Below, one piece after another: positions 39,472 to 48,539 of a stretch of 64,000 nt of DNA. The stretch is taken from contig NZ_QVNQ01000016.1 in the NCBI RefSeq assembly GCF_003432485.1, positions 1 to 64,000 of the forward strand. The letters run 5' to 3'. The notes below the pieces were generated by a model. The model was not told the origin of the DNA. It saw nothing but the letters and a program-made list of their open reading frames with translations, and did no database searches. This stretch comes from Actinomadura spongiicola (GTDB taxonomy: Bacteria > Actinomycetota > Actinomycetes > Streptosporangiales > Streptosporangiaceae). Each line of letters begins with the position of its first letter. Position 1 is the stretch's first letter. The translations under genes and the position numbers were made by a program.

Positions 39472-42141
39472 TCACGCGGCCCCTACGGCCTGTTCGACGG
39501 CGGCGAGGGCGTCCCCGACCGCCGACGGGTCGGCGCCGCCGCCCTGGGCGAGGTCGTCCTTGCCTCCGCCGCCCCCGCCGAGCGCCTTCGCGGCGAGGCC
39601 GACGAGCGCGCCGGCCTTGAGGCCGCGGTCGCGGGCGCCTTCGGTGACGGCGACGACCACGACGGGACGGTCCTTCGGCACACCCGTGACCATCACGACC
39701 GCGGGCCGGGCGGTGAGCCGGCCGCGGACGTCGACGGCGAGCCTGCGCAGGTCGTCGGCGCCGGTGCCGTCGGGGGCGCGGTGCCCCACGAACGCGATGC
39801 CGCCGATGTCCTTGGCCGCGTCGGCGAGCGATCCCGCGATGGCGAGGACCTGCTGCGACCGCAGCTTCTCCAGCTCCCGTTCCGCGTCGCGGAGCCGTGA
39901 GACGATGCCGGAGACGCGTTCGGGCAGTTCCTCCTTGCGCGCCTTCATCTGCTCGGCGAGCTGCGCGACGAGGACGCTCTCGCGGGCCAGGAACCGGAAC
40001 GCGTCGATGCCGACGAGGGCCTCGACGCGGCGGACGCCCGCCCCGATGGACGACTCGCCCAGCACCTTGATCAGGCCGAGCTGCCCGGAGCGGGCGACGT
40101 GGGTGCCGCCGCACAGCTCGCGGGAGTAGTCGCCGACCTCCACGACCCGGACCTCGTCGCCGTACTTCTCGCCGAACAGGGCGAGCGCGCCCATCGCGCG
40201 GGCCTCGTCGATCGAGGTGTGGAACGCGCGGACGTCCAGGTCGCCGACCAGGACCTCGTTGACCTCGTCCTCGACGTCGCGCAGGACGCTCGGCGGGACG
40301 GCGCCGGACGCGGTGAAGTCGAACCGGAACCGGCCGGGCGAGTTCTCCGACCCGGCCTGCGCCGCCGACTCGCCGAGCGCGCGGCGGAACCCGGCGTGCA
40401 CGAGGTGCGTCGCGGTGTGCGAGCGGGAGATCGCCCGGCGCCGCTCCACGTCGACCTCGGCGTGCGCGGAGTCCCCGGCCTGCGCCTCGCCGCTGCGGAC
40501 GCGACCGCGGTGCACGATCAGCCCGGCCAGCGGCGACTGCACGTCGGTGACCTCGATGACGGCGCCGTTGCCGAGCCGGATCAGGCCGTGGTCGGCGAGC
40601 TGCCCGCCGCCCTCGGCGTAGAAGGGGGTCCGGTCGAGGACGACCTCGACGTCGGTGCCCTCCCCCGCCGCGGGCACGTTGGCGCCGCCGACGAGGAGCC
40701 CGACGAGGCGGGCGTCGCCGAGCAGATGCCGGTAGCCGATGAAGTCGACCTTGCCGCCGGCGCCGGTGAGCAGCTCGTCGAGGACGGACACGTCCAGGTT
40801 GCCGGTCCGCTTGTCGCGGGCGTCCTTCTTGGCGCGCTCGCGCTGCTCGCGCATGAGCCGCCGGAAGCCCTCCTCGTCCACCTGGAGGCCCTGCTCGGAC
40901 GCCATCTCCAAGGTGAGGTCGATCGGGAAGCCGTAGGTGTCGTGGAGTTTGAACGCCTGCTCACCGGCGAGCGTCGCGCCGCCGGACCGCCGGGTCTCCG
41001 CCACCGCCGTGTCGAAGATGGCGGTGCCGGTGCGGAGCGTCGCGAGGAACGAGTCCTCCTCGGCGTCGATGACGGTGTGGATGTTCGCGGCGGTGCGGAC
41101 GAGTTCGGGGTACTGCTCGCCCATCGCCGCGATCGCGACGGCGGTCAGCTCGTGCATGAGGCCCGCGTCCTCGCCGCCGAGCAGCCGCAGGTTGCGGATC
41201 GAGCGGCGCAGGATGCGGCGCAGGACGTAGCCGCGGCCCTCGTTGCCGGGACGGATGCCGTCCGCGACCATCATCGTCCCGCTGCGGACGTGGTCGGCGA
41301 TGACGCGCAGCGACACGTCCGCGCGGTGGTCGCGGCCGTACCGGGAGCCGGTCAGGTCCGCGGCCCGGTCGAGGATCCGCCACAGCGTGTCGGTCTCGTA
41401 GATGTTGTCGACGCCCTGGAGGATCGCCGCCATGCGCTCCAGGCCCATGCCGGTGTCGATGTTCTTGGCGGGCAGGTCGCCGAGGATCGGGAAGTCGGTC
41501 TTGCTGTCCCCCGGCCCCCGCTCGTACTGCATGAAGACGAGGTTCCACACTTCGAGGTAGCGGTCCTCGTCGGCGACAGGGCCGCCCTCGCGACCGTACT
41601 CGGGGCCCCGGTCGTAGTAGATCTCCGAGCAGGGGCCGCACGGGCCGGGGACGCCCATCGACCAGAAGTTGTCCTCCATGCCGCGCCGCTGGATGCGGTC
41701 GAGGGGGACGCCGACCTTGTCGTGCCAGAGCCCGGCGGCCTCGTCGTCGTCGTTGAAGACGGTCACCCACAGCCTGTCCTCGGGGAAACCGAAGCCGCCT
41801 TCCGCACGCGACCGGGTCAGCAGGTCCCAGGCGAACGGGATCGCCTGCTCCTTGAAGTAGTCGCCGATGGAGAAGTTGCCCAGCATCTGGAAGAACGTGG
41901 CGTGCCGGGTGGTCTTCCCGACCTCCTCGATGTCGGGCGTCCGCACGCACTTCTGCGCGCTGGTCATCCGCGGGGACGGCGGGGTTCGCTGGCCGAGGAA
42001 GTACGGCTTGAACGGGACCATCCCGGCGTTGACCAGCAGGAGGGTCGGGTCCTCGGCGACCAGGCTGGCCGAGGGCACCACCGTGTGCCCGCGCTCCTCG
42101 AAGAACGTGAGGAAGCGGCGTGCGACCTCTGCCGACTCCAT
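39472..42141 (-). CDS. alaS: Alanyl-tRNA synthetase
   Basis: Charges tRNA-Ala and edits Ser/Gly mischarging. The 889-residue protein has the class II catalytic domain at the N-terminus (FFEERGHTVVPSASL, NAGMVPFKPYFLG), a tRNA-binding helical region, an editing domain with zinc-site HTATH (about 575) and CGGTH (about 675), and a C-terminal coiled-coil/C-Ala region with a Gly-rich end (GGGGGGKDDLAQGGG). The ATG at 42141 lies 2 nt after the DUF6167 gene. Length is normal. Confidence 0.98.
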   Translation of the reverse strand: MESAEVARRFLTFFEERGHTVVPSASLVAEDPTLLLVNAGMVPFKPYFLGQRTPPSPRMTSAQKCVRTPDIEEVGKTTRHATFFQMLGNFSIGDYFKEQAIPFAWDLLTRSRAEGGFGFPEDRLWVTVFNDDDEAAGLWHDKVGVPLDRIQRRGMEDNFWSMGVPGPCGPCSEIYYDRGPEYGREGGPVADEDRYLEVWNLVFMQYERGPGDSKTDFPILGDLPAKNIDTGMGLERMAAILQGVDNIYETDTLWRILDRAADLTGSRYGRDHRADVSLRVIADHVRSGTMMVADGIRPGNEGRGYVLRRILRRSIRNLRLLGGEDAGLMHELTAVAIAAMGEQYPELVRTAANIHTVIDAEEDSFLATLRTGTAIFDTAVAETRRSGGATLAGEQAFKLHDTYGFPIDLTLEMASEQGLQVDEEGFRRLMREQRERAKKDARDKRTGNLDVSVLDELLTGAGGKVDFIGYRHLLGDARLVGLLVGGANVPAAGEGTDVEVVLDRTPFYAEGGGQLADHGLIRLGNGAVIEVTDVQSPLAGLIVHRGRVRSGEAQAGDSAHAEVDVERRRAISRSHTATHLVHAGFRRALGESAAQAGSENSPGRFRFDFTASGAVPPSVLRDVEDEVNEVLVGDLDVRAFHTSIDEARAMGALALFGEKYGDEVRVVEVGDYSRELCGGTHVARSGQLGLIKVLGESSIGAGVRRVEALVGIDAFRFLARESVLVAQLAEQMKARKEELPERVSGIVSRLRDAERELEKLRSQQVLAIAGSLADAAKDIGGIAFVGHRAPDGTGADDLRRLAVDVRGRLTARPAVVMVTGVPKDRPVVVVAVTEGARDRGLKAGALVGLAAKALGGGGGGKDDLAQGGGADPSAVGDALAAVEQAVGAA

Positions 42142-42143
42142 GA

Positions 42144-42494
42144 TCAGTGGCCATCCTTGTCGTCGTCGATGTCGTTGGTGTGGTCGATGATCGTGTAACG
42201 CGCCCTGAGCACGCGGGGCCGGGCGCCCCGGCGTCCGGGAACGGCGGCGTCCGGCGGGGACCGGTCGAGGCGGACGGCCTCGCGCAGCTCCTCCTCGCGG
42301 GCGCGCATCTCCGTACGGACGTCGGCGGCGAAGTGCCTCAACCGCGAGCCCGCGCCCTGCCCGGTCGACACCGCCCGCGCCGCGACGCCCTCCGGGGACC
42401 AGGATCGCGCGAACCGCACGACGCGGCGCTTGACGCGGTGCGACACGTAGACGCCCGCACCCGCGCCGACCGAGACCCAGAACAGCCGCCTCAT
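42144..42494 (-). CDS. DUF6167-like small membrane protein
   Basis: 116 residues: an N-terminal hydrophobic segment (RRLFWVSVGAGAGVYVSHRV), then basic and charged sequence with many Arg. I take it as the DUF6167 family found beside alaS in Actinobacteria. Function unknown. The ATG overlaps the DUF948 gene stop (ATGA) and the stop lies 2 nt before alaS, so the three genes are translationally coupled. Confidence 0.8.
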   Translation of the reverse strand: MRRLFWVSVGAGAGVYVSHRVKRRVVRFARSWSPEGVAARAVSTGQGAGSRLRHFAADVRTEMRAREEELREAVRLDRSPPDAAVPGRRGARPRVLRARYTIIDHTNDIDDDKDGH

Positions 42495-42922
42495 CTGCGC
42501 CCCCTGCCCGAGGACCTGGCCTGGAGCGCGCGCTCCCCGCCGTCGCGGCGGGCTCCGTCGCGGCGGGCGCCCTCGTCGCGGTTCGCGAGGGCCTTGCGGA
42601 CGCCGTAGGAGAACGCGGCGGCCTTCACCAGCGGCCCGCCCATCACCGACGACATGACGGTGGAGACGGCCGAGACGTTCTGGGTGACGCCCGCGACCTG
42701 CTTGGTGATGACGTCGGTGCGGCCGAGCTGCTCGTTGGCGCGGCGGACCGTCCTGGCCATGTCGTCCATCAGCGGCCCGGCCTGGTCGCCGAAGTCGCGG
42801 ACGACGTCGCTCGCCTCGCGGAGGAGACGGGCGAGCCTCAGCAGGGTCAGCGCGATGAACGTGACGAGCACCGCCCAGAACACGGCCACGATGAGACCTG
42901 CGAGCTGTCCACCAGTGAGCAT
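42491..42922 (-). CDS. DUF948 family membrane protein
   Basis: 143 residues with one N-terminal membrane helix (LAGLIVAVFWAVLVTFIALTLL region), followed by an amphipathic helical stretch resembling methyl-accepting or DUF948 coiled coils (DVVRDFGDQAGPLMDDMART). The tail carries short RRDGA-type repeats (EGARRDGARRDGG). It overlaps the DUF6167 gene and probably forms a membrane complex with it. Function unknown. Confidence 0.82.
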   Translation of the reverse strand: MLTGGQLAGLIVAVFWAVLVTFIALTLLRLARLLREASDVVRDFGDQAGPLMDDMARTVRRANEQLGRTDVITKQVAGVTQNVSAVSTVMSSVMGGPLVKAAAFSYGVRKALANRDEGARRDGARRDGGERALQARSSGRGRR

Positions 42923-43019
42923 CAGGGCTTTCCGTTCGTGCGAGTCCGGCTCATGGGCCGGGACATGGCCTGACCGACCTTACCGTTCCGTCCGCGCACT
43001 GTGCGGGAACACCGGCCGG

Positions 43020-44423
43020 TCAAGATCGATCCCGGCCGTCCGAGCCGCGCAGGACGGACCGGATCCGGGCGAGGACCTCGGTGAACCGCGACTCGGCGCC
43101 GTGCCGGGTCGGCCGATAGTACTCCCGTCCGTCCACCGGGTCGGGCGCGTACTGTTGCCGCACCACTCCGCCGGGGTGGTTGTGGGCGTACTTGTAGCCC
43201 TCCCCGTGCCCGATCTTCGCCGCGCCCTTGTAGTGCGCGTCGCGCAGATGCGCGGGGACGGGCCCGACGAGACCCTTGCGGACGTCGCCGAGCGCCTCGT
43301 CCACGGCCGTGATCACCGCGTTGGACTTGGGGGCCAGGGACAGGTGGATGACCGCCTGGGCCAGGTTGATGCGGGCCTCGGGCAGGCCGACGAACTCGAC
43401 GGCCTGCGCGGCCGCGACCGCCGTCTGCAACGCGGTCGGGTCGGCCATGCCGACGTCCTCGCTGGCGTGCACGATCAGCCGCCGGGCGATGAACCGCGGG
43501 TCCTCCCCGGCCTCGATCATGCGGGCCAGGTAGTGCAGCGCGGCGTCGGCGTCGCTGCCGCGGATGCTCTTGACGAACGCGCTGATCACGTCGTAGTGCT
43601 GGTCGCCCTCGCGGTCGTAGCGGACCGCGGCCCGGTCGACGGCCCTCTCCAGCACGCCGACGTCGATCGCGGCGCCGTCGTCCACGACCAGCGCCGCGGC
43701 CTCCAGGTAGGTGAGGGCGCGGCGGGCGTCGCCGCCCGCGAGGCGGATCAGGTGGTCCTCGGCGGCGGCATCGAGGGTCACCGCCCCGGCCAGGCCGCGT
43801 TCGTCGGCGAGCGCGCGGCGGATCACCTCGCGCAGGTCGTCGGTTCCGAGGGGCTCCAGGGTGAGCAGCAGAGACCGCGACAGCAGCGGGCTGATGACGG
43901 AGAAGAACGGGTTCTCGGTGGTGGCGCCGATGAACGAGACCCAGCGGTTCTCCACGGCGGGCAGCAGGGCGTCCTGCTGCGCCTTGTTGAACCGGTGGAC
44001 CTCGTCCACGAACAGGACCGTCTGCCGTCCGGCCATGCCGAGTTGGCGGCGCGCCAGGTCGATCTCGGCGCGGACCCGTTTGACGCCGTCGCTGACCGCG
44101 GAGATCTCCACGAACCGGCGGGAGGTGACGTGACTGACGACCGTGGCGAGGGTGGTCTTGCCGGTGCCCGGCGGACCCCACAGGACGAGGGACATCGGCA
44201 CGTCCCGGTCGACGAGCTGGCGGATCGGCGTGCCGGGGCCGAGGAGGTGCCCCTGCCCGACGACCTCGTCCAGGGCGCGGGGCCGCATCCGCACGGCGAG
44301 CGGCTGCCCTGCGCCTCCCCCACCCGGCACGTCCGGCTCCGGCCTGTTCGGCTCCGGCACGTCGGGTGCGCCGGACACGTCGAACAGCCCCTCCGGCTCG
44401 CCCGTTTCCGCCCCGCTGGTCAC
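43020..44423 (-). CDS. rarA: Replication-associated recombination protein A (RarA/MgsA)
   Basis: AAA+ ATPase acting at stalled replication forks, related to clamp loaders. The 467-residue protein has Walker A GPPGTGKT at 83-90, Walker B LFVDEVHRFNK, sensor 1 GATTENPFF, and the C-terminal tetramerisation domain with IVHASEDVGMADP. The Pro/Gly-rich first 40 residues are a disordered tail. The GTG at 44423 has GGAG upstream. It is upstream of the DUF948-DUF6167-alaS run, as is usual in Actinobacteria. Confidence 0.95.
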   Translation of the reverse strand: MTSGAETGEPEGLFDVSGAPDVPEPNRPEPDVPGGGGAGQPLAVRMRPRALDEVVGQGHLLGPGTPIRQLVDRDVPMSLVLWGPPGTGKTTLATVVSHVTSRRFVEISAVSDGVKRVRAEIDLARRQLGMAGRQTVLFVDEVHRFNKAQQDALLPAVENRWVSFIGATTENPFFSVISPLLSRSLLLTLEPLGTDDLREVIRRALADERGLAGAVTLDAAAEDHLIRLAGGDARRALTYLEAAALVVDDGAAIDVGVLERAVDRAAVRYDREGDQHYDVISAFVKSIRGSDADAALHYLARMIEAGEDPRFIARRLIVHASEDVGMADPTALQTAVAAAQAVEFVGLPEARINLAQAVIHLSLAPKSNAVITAVDEALGDVRKGLVGPVPAHLRDAHYKGAAKIGHGEGYKYAHNHPGGVVRQQYAPDPVDGREYYRPTRHGAESRFTEVLARIRSVLRGSDGRDRS

Positions 44424-44555
44424 GCTCCGACACTATCCAAGGGCACGGACAGCGCCGGACGTCATGAGAAGACGCCGTGAGAAACTGGGCCCGGGGAACC
44501 TGACGCCGTTCTCCGGCGTTGGAACGGCGCGAAAGACGCAACCAGGAGTGTGACG

Positions 44556-44993
44556 GTGTCCGGTACGGCCCCGCGCCGGCGGCATGGCCCGGCAGGGTTG
44601 CTCGTGATGCTCTTCGTACTGGGCGGGTTGATCTTCAGCTACGGGCTGAGGCATGGACCGCCCGACCGAATGTGCACCGAGCACGCCTTCAGCGTGCCCG
44701 TGGCCGCCGTGTCCGCCGCCGGCGACCAGAAGCCGGGCGCCGCGGCTTCGGCGCTCCACGACCTTCACAGGGCCGCCGACACGGCGTTGTCGGCCCCCGC
44801 GAAGGACCGGCCGCCGCTGGACGCCTGCCTGTGCGTCGCCGTGCTGTACTCCCTCGTCCTGCTGGGCTTGGCGGCCGTGGCGCGCCGCCCCGCCTCGCGC
44901 CTGCCCGCCCGCGCCGGCTGGACGCTCGCTCCACCTGACGGGCGAACGTCCAGGCCCGTCTTCCGACCTCCCCTCCTGGTGCTCCGGCTGTAG
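44556..44993 (+). CDS. Small membrane protein (DUF6153-like)
   Basis: 145 residues with two hydrophobic segments: LLVMLFVLGGLIFSYGL (about 15-31) and CLCVAVLYSLVLLGLAAVA (about 90-108). Between them is an extracytoplasmic stretch with a short HDLHRAAD motif. The C-terminus (PVFRPPLLVLRL) resembles the conserved end of DUF6153 proteins; this match is from memory. The GTG at 44556 is chosen over 44550 because AGGAG then lies 7 nt upstream. It leads a DUF3105-DUF305 pair. A link to metal or copper handling is suggested only by these neighbours. Confidence 0.6.
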   Translation: MSGTAPRRRHGPAGLLVMLFVLGGLIFSYGLRHGPPDRMCTEHAFSVPVAAVSAAGDQKPGAAASALHDLHRAADTALSAPAKDRPPLDACLCVAVLYSLVLLGLAAVARRPASRLPARAGWTLAPPDGRTSRPVFRPPLLVLRL

Positions 44994-45094
44994 AGGACCG
45001 GCCGCAAGGCCACCGCACCGCCGTGTCCGCGCCCGTGCGCGGCCCGGCGCAGCCCTCATGTTCAGCAGCAACAGCCCCTGAGAGGACCGCTCAC

Positions 45095-45724
45095 ATGTCC
45101 AAGAGCGCCCGTAACAAGAACGCCCGTAACACGCACGCCCGCGGCGCGAGGCAGAACGCGCTCACCCAGCGAGAGACGCCCTGGGGACCCATCGTCTTCT
45201 TCACCGTGGTCGGCCTGGTCGCGGTCCTCGCGATCGGTTACGCGTTCGTCCAGTCCAGGCCGTCGTCGGCCGACGACCGCCCGTCCATCGCCGGACTGGT
45301 CACCAAGGACGACCTCGACAGCGGCCACACCAGCGCCGCGGTCAAGTACGCCACCGACCCGCCGATGGGCGGCGACCACCACCCGACCTGGCAGAACTGC
45401 AACGGCCGCGTCTACGACGCGGCGCTGCGCAACGAGAACGCCGTGCACTCCCTGGAGCACGGCGCGGTGTGGATCACCTACCGTCCCGGCCTGCCCGCCG
45501 CCCAGCTCGACGTCCTCAAGGGCAAGGTCACCCGCACCGACTACACGTTCATGAGCCCGTACCCGTCCCTCGACAGCCCGATCGTGCTGAGCGCCTGGGG
45601 CAACCAGCTCAAGATCGACGACGCGTCCGATCCACGTGTCGACAAGTTCCTGCGCGCCTTCGTGAAGGGCCCGCAGACGCTTGAGCCCGGCGCGCCGTGC
45701 GACGGAGCCAAGGACACGCCATGA
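45095..45724 (+). CDS. DUF3105 family membrane protein
   Basis: 209 residues. A basic N-terminus precedes one membrane helix at about 33-53. The extracytoplasmic DUF3105 domain follows, with GGDHHPTWQNCNGRVYD, NAVHSLEHGAVWITYRPG and LSAWGNQL; its conserved His and Cys suggest metal binding. The ATG at 45095 has GAGAGGA upstream. Its TGA overlaps the next ATG, so it is coupled to the DUF305 gene. Function unproven. Confidence 0.88.
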   Translation: MSKSARNKNARNTHARGARQNALTQRETPWGPIVFFTVVGLVAVLAIGYAFVQSRPSSADDRPSIAGLVTKDDLDSGHTSAAVKYATDPPMGGDHHPTWQNCNGRVYDAALRNENAVHSLEHGAVWITYRPGLPAAQLDVLKGKVTRTDYTFMSPYPSLDSPIVLSAWGNQLKIDDASDPRVDKFLRAFVKGPQTLEPGAPCDGAKDTP

Positions 45725-46347
45725 CCGAGGACACGCCCCCCGCCACCAAGGGACGAACGGTCACGATCGCCGTCGCGGTCCTGGTCCTCCTCGTCGGCGC
45801 GGTGCTGGTGGCGCTCACCGCGTTCCGTCCGGGCGACCCGGGCACGGGCGACCCGGAGGCCGGATTCGCCCGCGACATGAGCACCCACCACGCCCAGGCG
45901 GTGCGCATGTCGTTCATCGTCCGCGACGGCACGGACGACGCCGAGGTCCGGCTGCTGGCGTACGACATCATCAACACCCAGTCCGCGCAGATCGGCATGA
46001 TGACGGCCTGGCTGGACGAGTGGGGCCTGCCCAAGACCGATCCGGCGGGTCCCATGCGGTGGATGTCCGGACACGGCGGGCACCAGGGAGCGACCGCGAT
46101 GCCGGGGATGGCGACGCGCGACCAGCTCGCGGAGCTGGAGCGGGCGTCGGGCCGCGCCGCCGAGGTCCAGTACCTGCGGCTCATGGTCGCGCACCACCGT
46201 GGCGGTGTCGCCATGGCCGAGGCGGTCCTCGCCCGTACCGGCCACGACCGGGTGCGCAGCCTCGCCCGCACGATGGTGACGGGCCAGAACGCGGAGATCG
46301 CTCAGATGAACAGGATGCTCCGGCAGCGCGGCGGCACGGCGGTGTGA
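45721..46347 (+). CDS. DUF305 family protein
   Basis: 208 residues. One N-terminal membrane helix (TVTIAVAVLVLLVGAVLVAL) is followed by the four-helix DUF305 domain. The paired-histidine motifs are FARDMSTHHAQAV and LMVAHHRGGVAMAE, plus a Met/His-rich loop (MRWMSGHGGHQGATAMPGM). Such His/Met content fits copper or other metal binding. The ATG overlaps the DUF3105 stop (ATGA). Genes of this family often travel with DUF3105 in Actinobacteria. Confidence 0.9.
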   Translation: MTEDTPPATKGRTVTIAVAVLVLLVGAVLVALTAFRPGDPGTGDPEAGFARDMSTHHAQAVRMSFIVRDGTDDAEVRLLAYDIINTQSAQIGMMTAWLDEWGLPKTDPAGPMRWMSGHGGHQGATAMPGMATRDQLAELERASGRAAEVQYLRLMVAHHRGGVAMAEAVLARTGHDRVRSLARTMVTGQNAEIAQMNRMLRQRGGTAV

Positions 46348-46371
46348 GGGAGGCGACTCTCGCGATAGCGC

Positions 46372-46400
46372 TTGACAGGGCGATCGGTTCGCGCGTCACT
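46372..46400 (+). promoter_or_regulatory. Promoter candidate giving a leaderless transcript
   Basis: A perfect -35 TTGACA (46372-46377) is followed at 17 nt by GTCACT (46395-46400). The predicted start falls on or next to the A of the ATG at 46408, and that gene has no ribosome-binding site. Leaderless mRNAs are frequent in Actinobacteria. The -10 is weak because it lacks the usual A at its second position. Confidence 0.4.
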
Positions 46401-46407
46401 GGCCACC

Positions 46408-46977
46408 ATGGCTCAGGACCTCAGCGGCTACCACCGGTCTCTCGACCTCTTCGAGGGCCTGGTCGCGGGCGTCCCCCGGGACGGCTGGGACGCGCCGTCG
46501 CCCTGCGCGAGGTGGACCGCCCGGGACGTCGCCGGGCACGTCACCGGTGAGCAGCACCTGATCCGGGCGCTGGCCGCCGGGGATCCCAGGCCGGACGTCA
46601 ACGACGACCCGGCCCGGTTCGTGCCCGGCGACGTCCTGATGAGCTGGCGGTCGGCCCGCAAGGCGTGCGCGGCCGCGCTGACCGCGGAGGCGCTGGGCGT
46701 TCTCGTCCCCTTCGGCAGGCTCGGCGAACTGCCGCTCGGCGACTTCCTGGGCGGCTACATCCTGGAGCCGCTCGTCCACGCCTGGGACCTGGCACAGGCC
46801 ACGGGCCAGCCGTCACGCCTGGACCCGGACCTCGTCCACCACGCCTTCGCCACGGCCCACATCATCGCCGCCCCCCTACGCGCCAGAGGCCATCTGGCCC
46901 CACCGATCCCACCCCCACCGTCCGCCGACGAACAAACCCGCCTCATAGCCTTCCTAGGAAGACACCCCACCCGCTAA
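46408..46977 (+). CDS. TIGR03086/maleylpyruvate isomerase-like (DinB superfamily) protein
   Basis: 189 residues with the fold of mycothiol-dependent maleylpyruvate isomerase N-terminal domains. The N-terminal helix SLDLFEGLVAGVPRDGWD is followed by PSPCARWTARDVAGHVTGEQ, where the metal-binding His of the family sits, and later by ILEPLVHAWDLAQATG. Mycothiol-dependent isomerases, S-transferases and small-molecule modifiers belong here; the substrate is unknown. The ATG has no clear ribosome-binding site. Ends before a hairpin-rich gap. Confidence 0.85.
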   Translation: MAQDLSGYHRSLDLFEGLVAGVPRDGWDAPSPCARWTARDVAGHVTGEQHLIRALAAGDPRPDVNDDPARFVPGDVLMSWRSARKACAAALTAEALGVLVPFGRLGELPLGDFLGGYILEPLVHAWDLAQATGQPSRLDPDLVHHAFATAHIIAAPLRARGHLAPPIPPPPSADEQTRLIAFLGRHPTR

Positions 46978-47068
46978 CACCCGAGGCCAAGCCAGACCAA
47001 AACGGCTTTTCCAGCGAATGGGGCCAAGTCACAACCCCGAACCTTGGACAAAGCCCCAGCCCGGGTCA

Positions 47069-47197
47069 CGGTTCGCGCGGTCGGAGGCGCCCAGCGCCGG
47101 AGGCCGCGCGAACCGTCGAGCAGGTCGACCGCAGCGCCACGACGCACCCCGCACGGTCACAAGGACCCGCGCCGTGGCGTGAGGATCGACCTGCTCG
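47069..47197. repeat. Two large adjacent inverted-repeat structures
   Basis: CGGTTCGCGCGG (47069-47080) pairs perfectly with CCGCGCGAACCG (47104-47115) around an inner GGCGC-CCA-GCGCC. Immediately after it CGAGCAGGTCGA (47117-47128) pairs with TCGACCTGCTCG (47186-47197), with an inner CGCCACG/CGTGGCG (47135-47179). No gene fits here. Possible roles are a bidirectional terminator between convergent genes, a small structured RNA or a palindromic repeat unit. Confidence 0.7.
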
Positions 47198-47208
47198 CAA
47201 CGGGGGTT

Positions 47209-47227
47209 CCAGGGGGTCGGCCCCTGG
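47209..47227 (-). terminator. Terminator hairpin of the DUF349 gene
   Basis: CCAGGGG (47209-47215) and CCCCTGG (47221-47227) form a 7-bp stem, 4 nt past the stop of the minus-strand DUF349 gene. Confidence 0.55.
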
Positions 47228-47231
47228 GAGA

Positions 47232-48467
47232 CTAAGAGAATTCGGCGAGGGTGCGTTCTGCTTCTTCGAGCCAGGCGCGGCGGGCGTTGAGGGCCTCTTC
47301 GGCCTCTTTGACGTCCTTCTCCCGTCCCGCTTCGCGGGCTTTGCCGAGGCGTTTCTCCAGCTGGTCGATGGAGCTGCGCAGCTGGGTGACGGTGGCCTCG
47401 GCGCGGGCGCGGGCCTCGGGGTTGGTGCGGCGCCATTCGGTCTCCTCGGCGCCGCGGATGGTCTCCTCGATCTTGCGGAGGCGGCCTTCGAGGCGGTCGC
47501 GCTGGTCGCGGGGGACCATTCCGGCGGCCTCCCAGCGTTCCTGGATGCCGCGGAGCGCCTGCCGGGCCTGCCGGACGTCCTTGACGGGAAGGAGCCGTTC
47601 GGCCTCGGCGAGAAGCTTCTCCTTCTCCTCGGCGTGTTCGCGGAACTCGGCGTCGCGTTCGGCGAACGCGGCGCCGCGGGCCTGGAAGAAGACGTCCTGG
47701 GCGCCCTTGAACCGGGCCCAGAGTTCCTCTTCGACGTCGCGGGAGGCGCGGCCCGCCATCTTCCAGCGGCGCATCAGGTCGCGGTAGGCGGCGGCGGTGT
47801 CGCCCCAGTCGGTGGAGCCGGACATCGATTCGGCCTCGGCGACGAGGCGCTCCTTCTCGCGGCGGGCCTCCTCGCGCTGGTCGTCGAGGGTGGCGAAGTA
47901 GGCCTTGCGGCGCTTGGTGAAGGCGTTGCGCGCGGACGACAGCCGTTTCCACAGGGCGGTCTCGGTGGGGCGGTCGATGCGGTCGGCGGCCTTCCACTCC
48001 TCGACGAGCTGGCGGAGGCGTTCACCGCCGTTCTTCCAGTGGGTCTCCTCGACCGCGATCCGCTCGGCCTCGGCGACGATCCGCTCCTTGACCTCGCGTG
48101 CCTCGTTGCGGTGTTGTTCGCGTTGCGCCTTGACCTCTTCGCGGCGCCGCCCGACCTGTTCGCTGAGGCCGTCGAGGCGGCGTCCGAGGGCGTCGAGGTC
48201 GCCGACGGCGTTGGCTTCGGCGACGGCCTCGCGGAGCCGGTCGATGCTCTGCTGGGCCTGGGCGGGCTGCAGGTCGGTGGTGCGGACCCGCTGTTCGAGC
48301 AGGCCGATCTCGGTGACGAGCGAGTCGTACTTGCGCTTGAAGTAGGACAGGGCCTCTTCGGGAGCGCCCGCCTGCCAGGAGCCGACGACCCGCTCGCCGC
48401 CGGACGTCCTGACATAGACGGTGCCGTCCTCGTCCACCCGGCCCCAGGGATCGGTCGCGCTGGACAC
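47232..48467 (-). CDS. DUF349 domain protein
   Basis: 411 residues, almost entirely helical and rich in Glu, Arg and Ala, with several DUF349 repeats. Each shows a pattern like WK-AADRIDRPTETALWKRL, RRWKMAGRASRDVEEELW and RWEAAGMVPRDQRDRLEGRL. Coiled-coil segments lie in between (about 75-130 and 360-405). The N-terminus carries WGRVDEDGTVYVRTSGGERV, a short beta motif. The GTG at 48467 has AGGAGG upstream. Members in other bacteria are tied to cell-wall or ribosome-related phenotypes; the role is unclear. Confidence 0.9.
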   Translation of the reverse strand: MSSATDPWGRVDEDGTVYVRTSGGERVVGSWQAGAPEEALSYFKRKYDSLVTEIGLLEQRVRTTDLQPAQAQQSIDRLREAVAEANAVGDLDALGRRLDGLSEQVGRRREEVKAQREQHRNEAREVKERIVAEAERIAVEETHWKNGGERLRQLVEEWKAADRIDRPTETALWKRLSSARNAFTKRRKAYFATLDDQREEARREKERLVAEAESMSGSTDWGDTAAAYRDLMRRWKMAGRASRDVEEELWARFKGAQDVFFQARGAAFAERDAEFREHAEEKEKLLAEAERLLPVKDVRQARQALRGIQERWEAAGMVPRDQRDRLEGRLRKIEETIRGAEETEWRRTNPEARARAEATVTQLRSSIDQLEKRLGKAREAGREKDVKEAEEALNARRAWLEEAERTLAEFS

Positions 48468-48539
48468 CCTTGCCTCCTGAATCGCGAATCCGAGAGACCT
48501 ACGCCCTTCGGACTCTCCACACCTTAGTATCCCGTTCGG

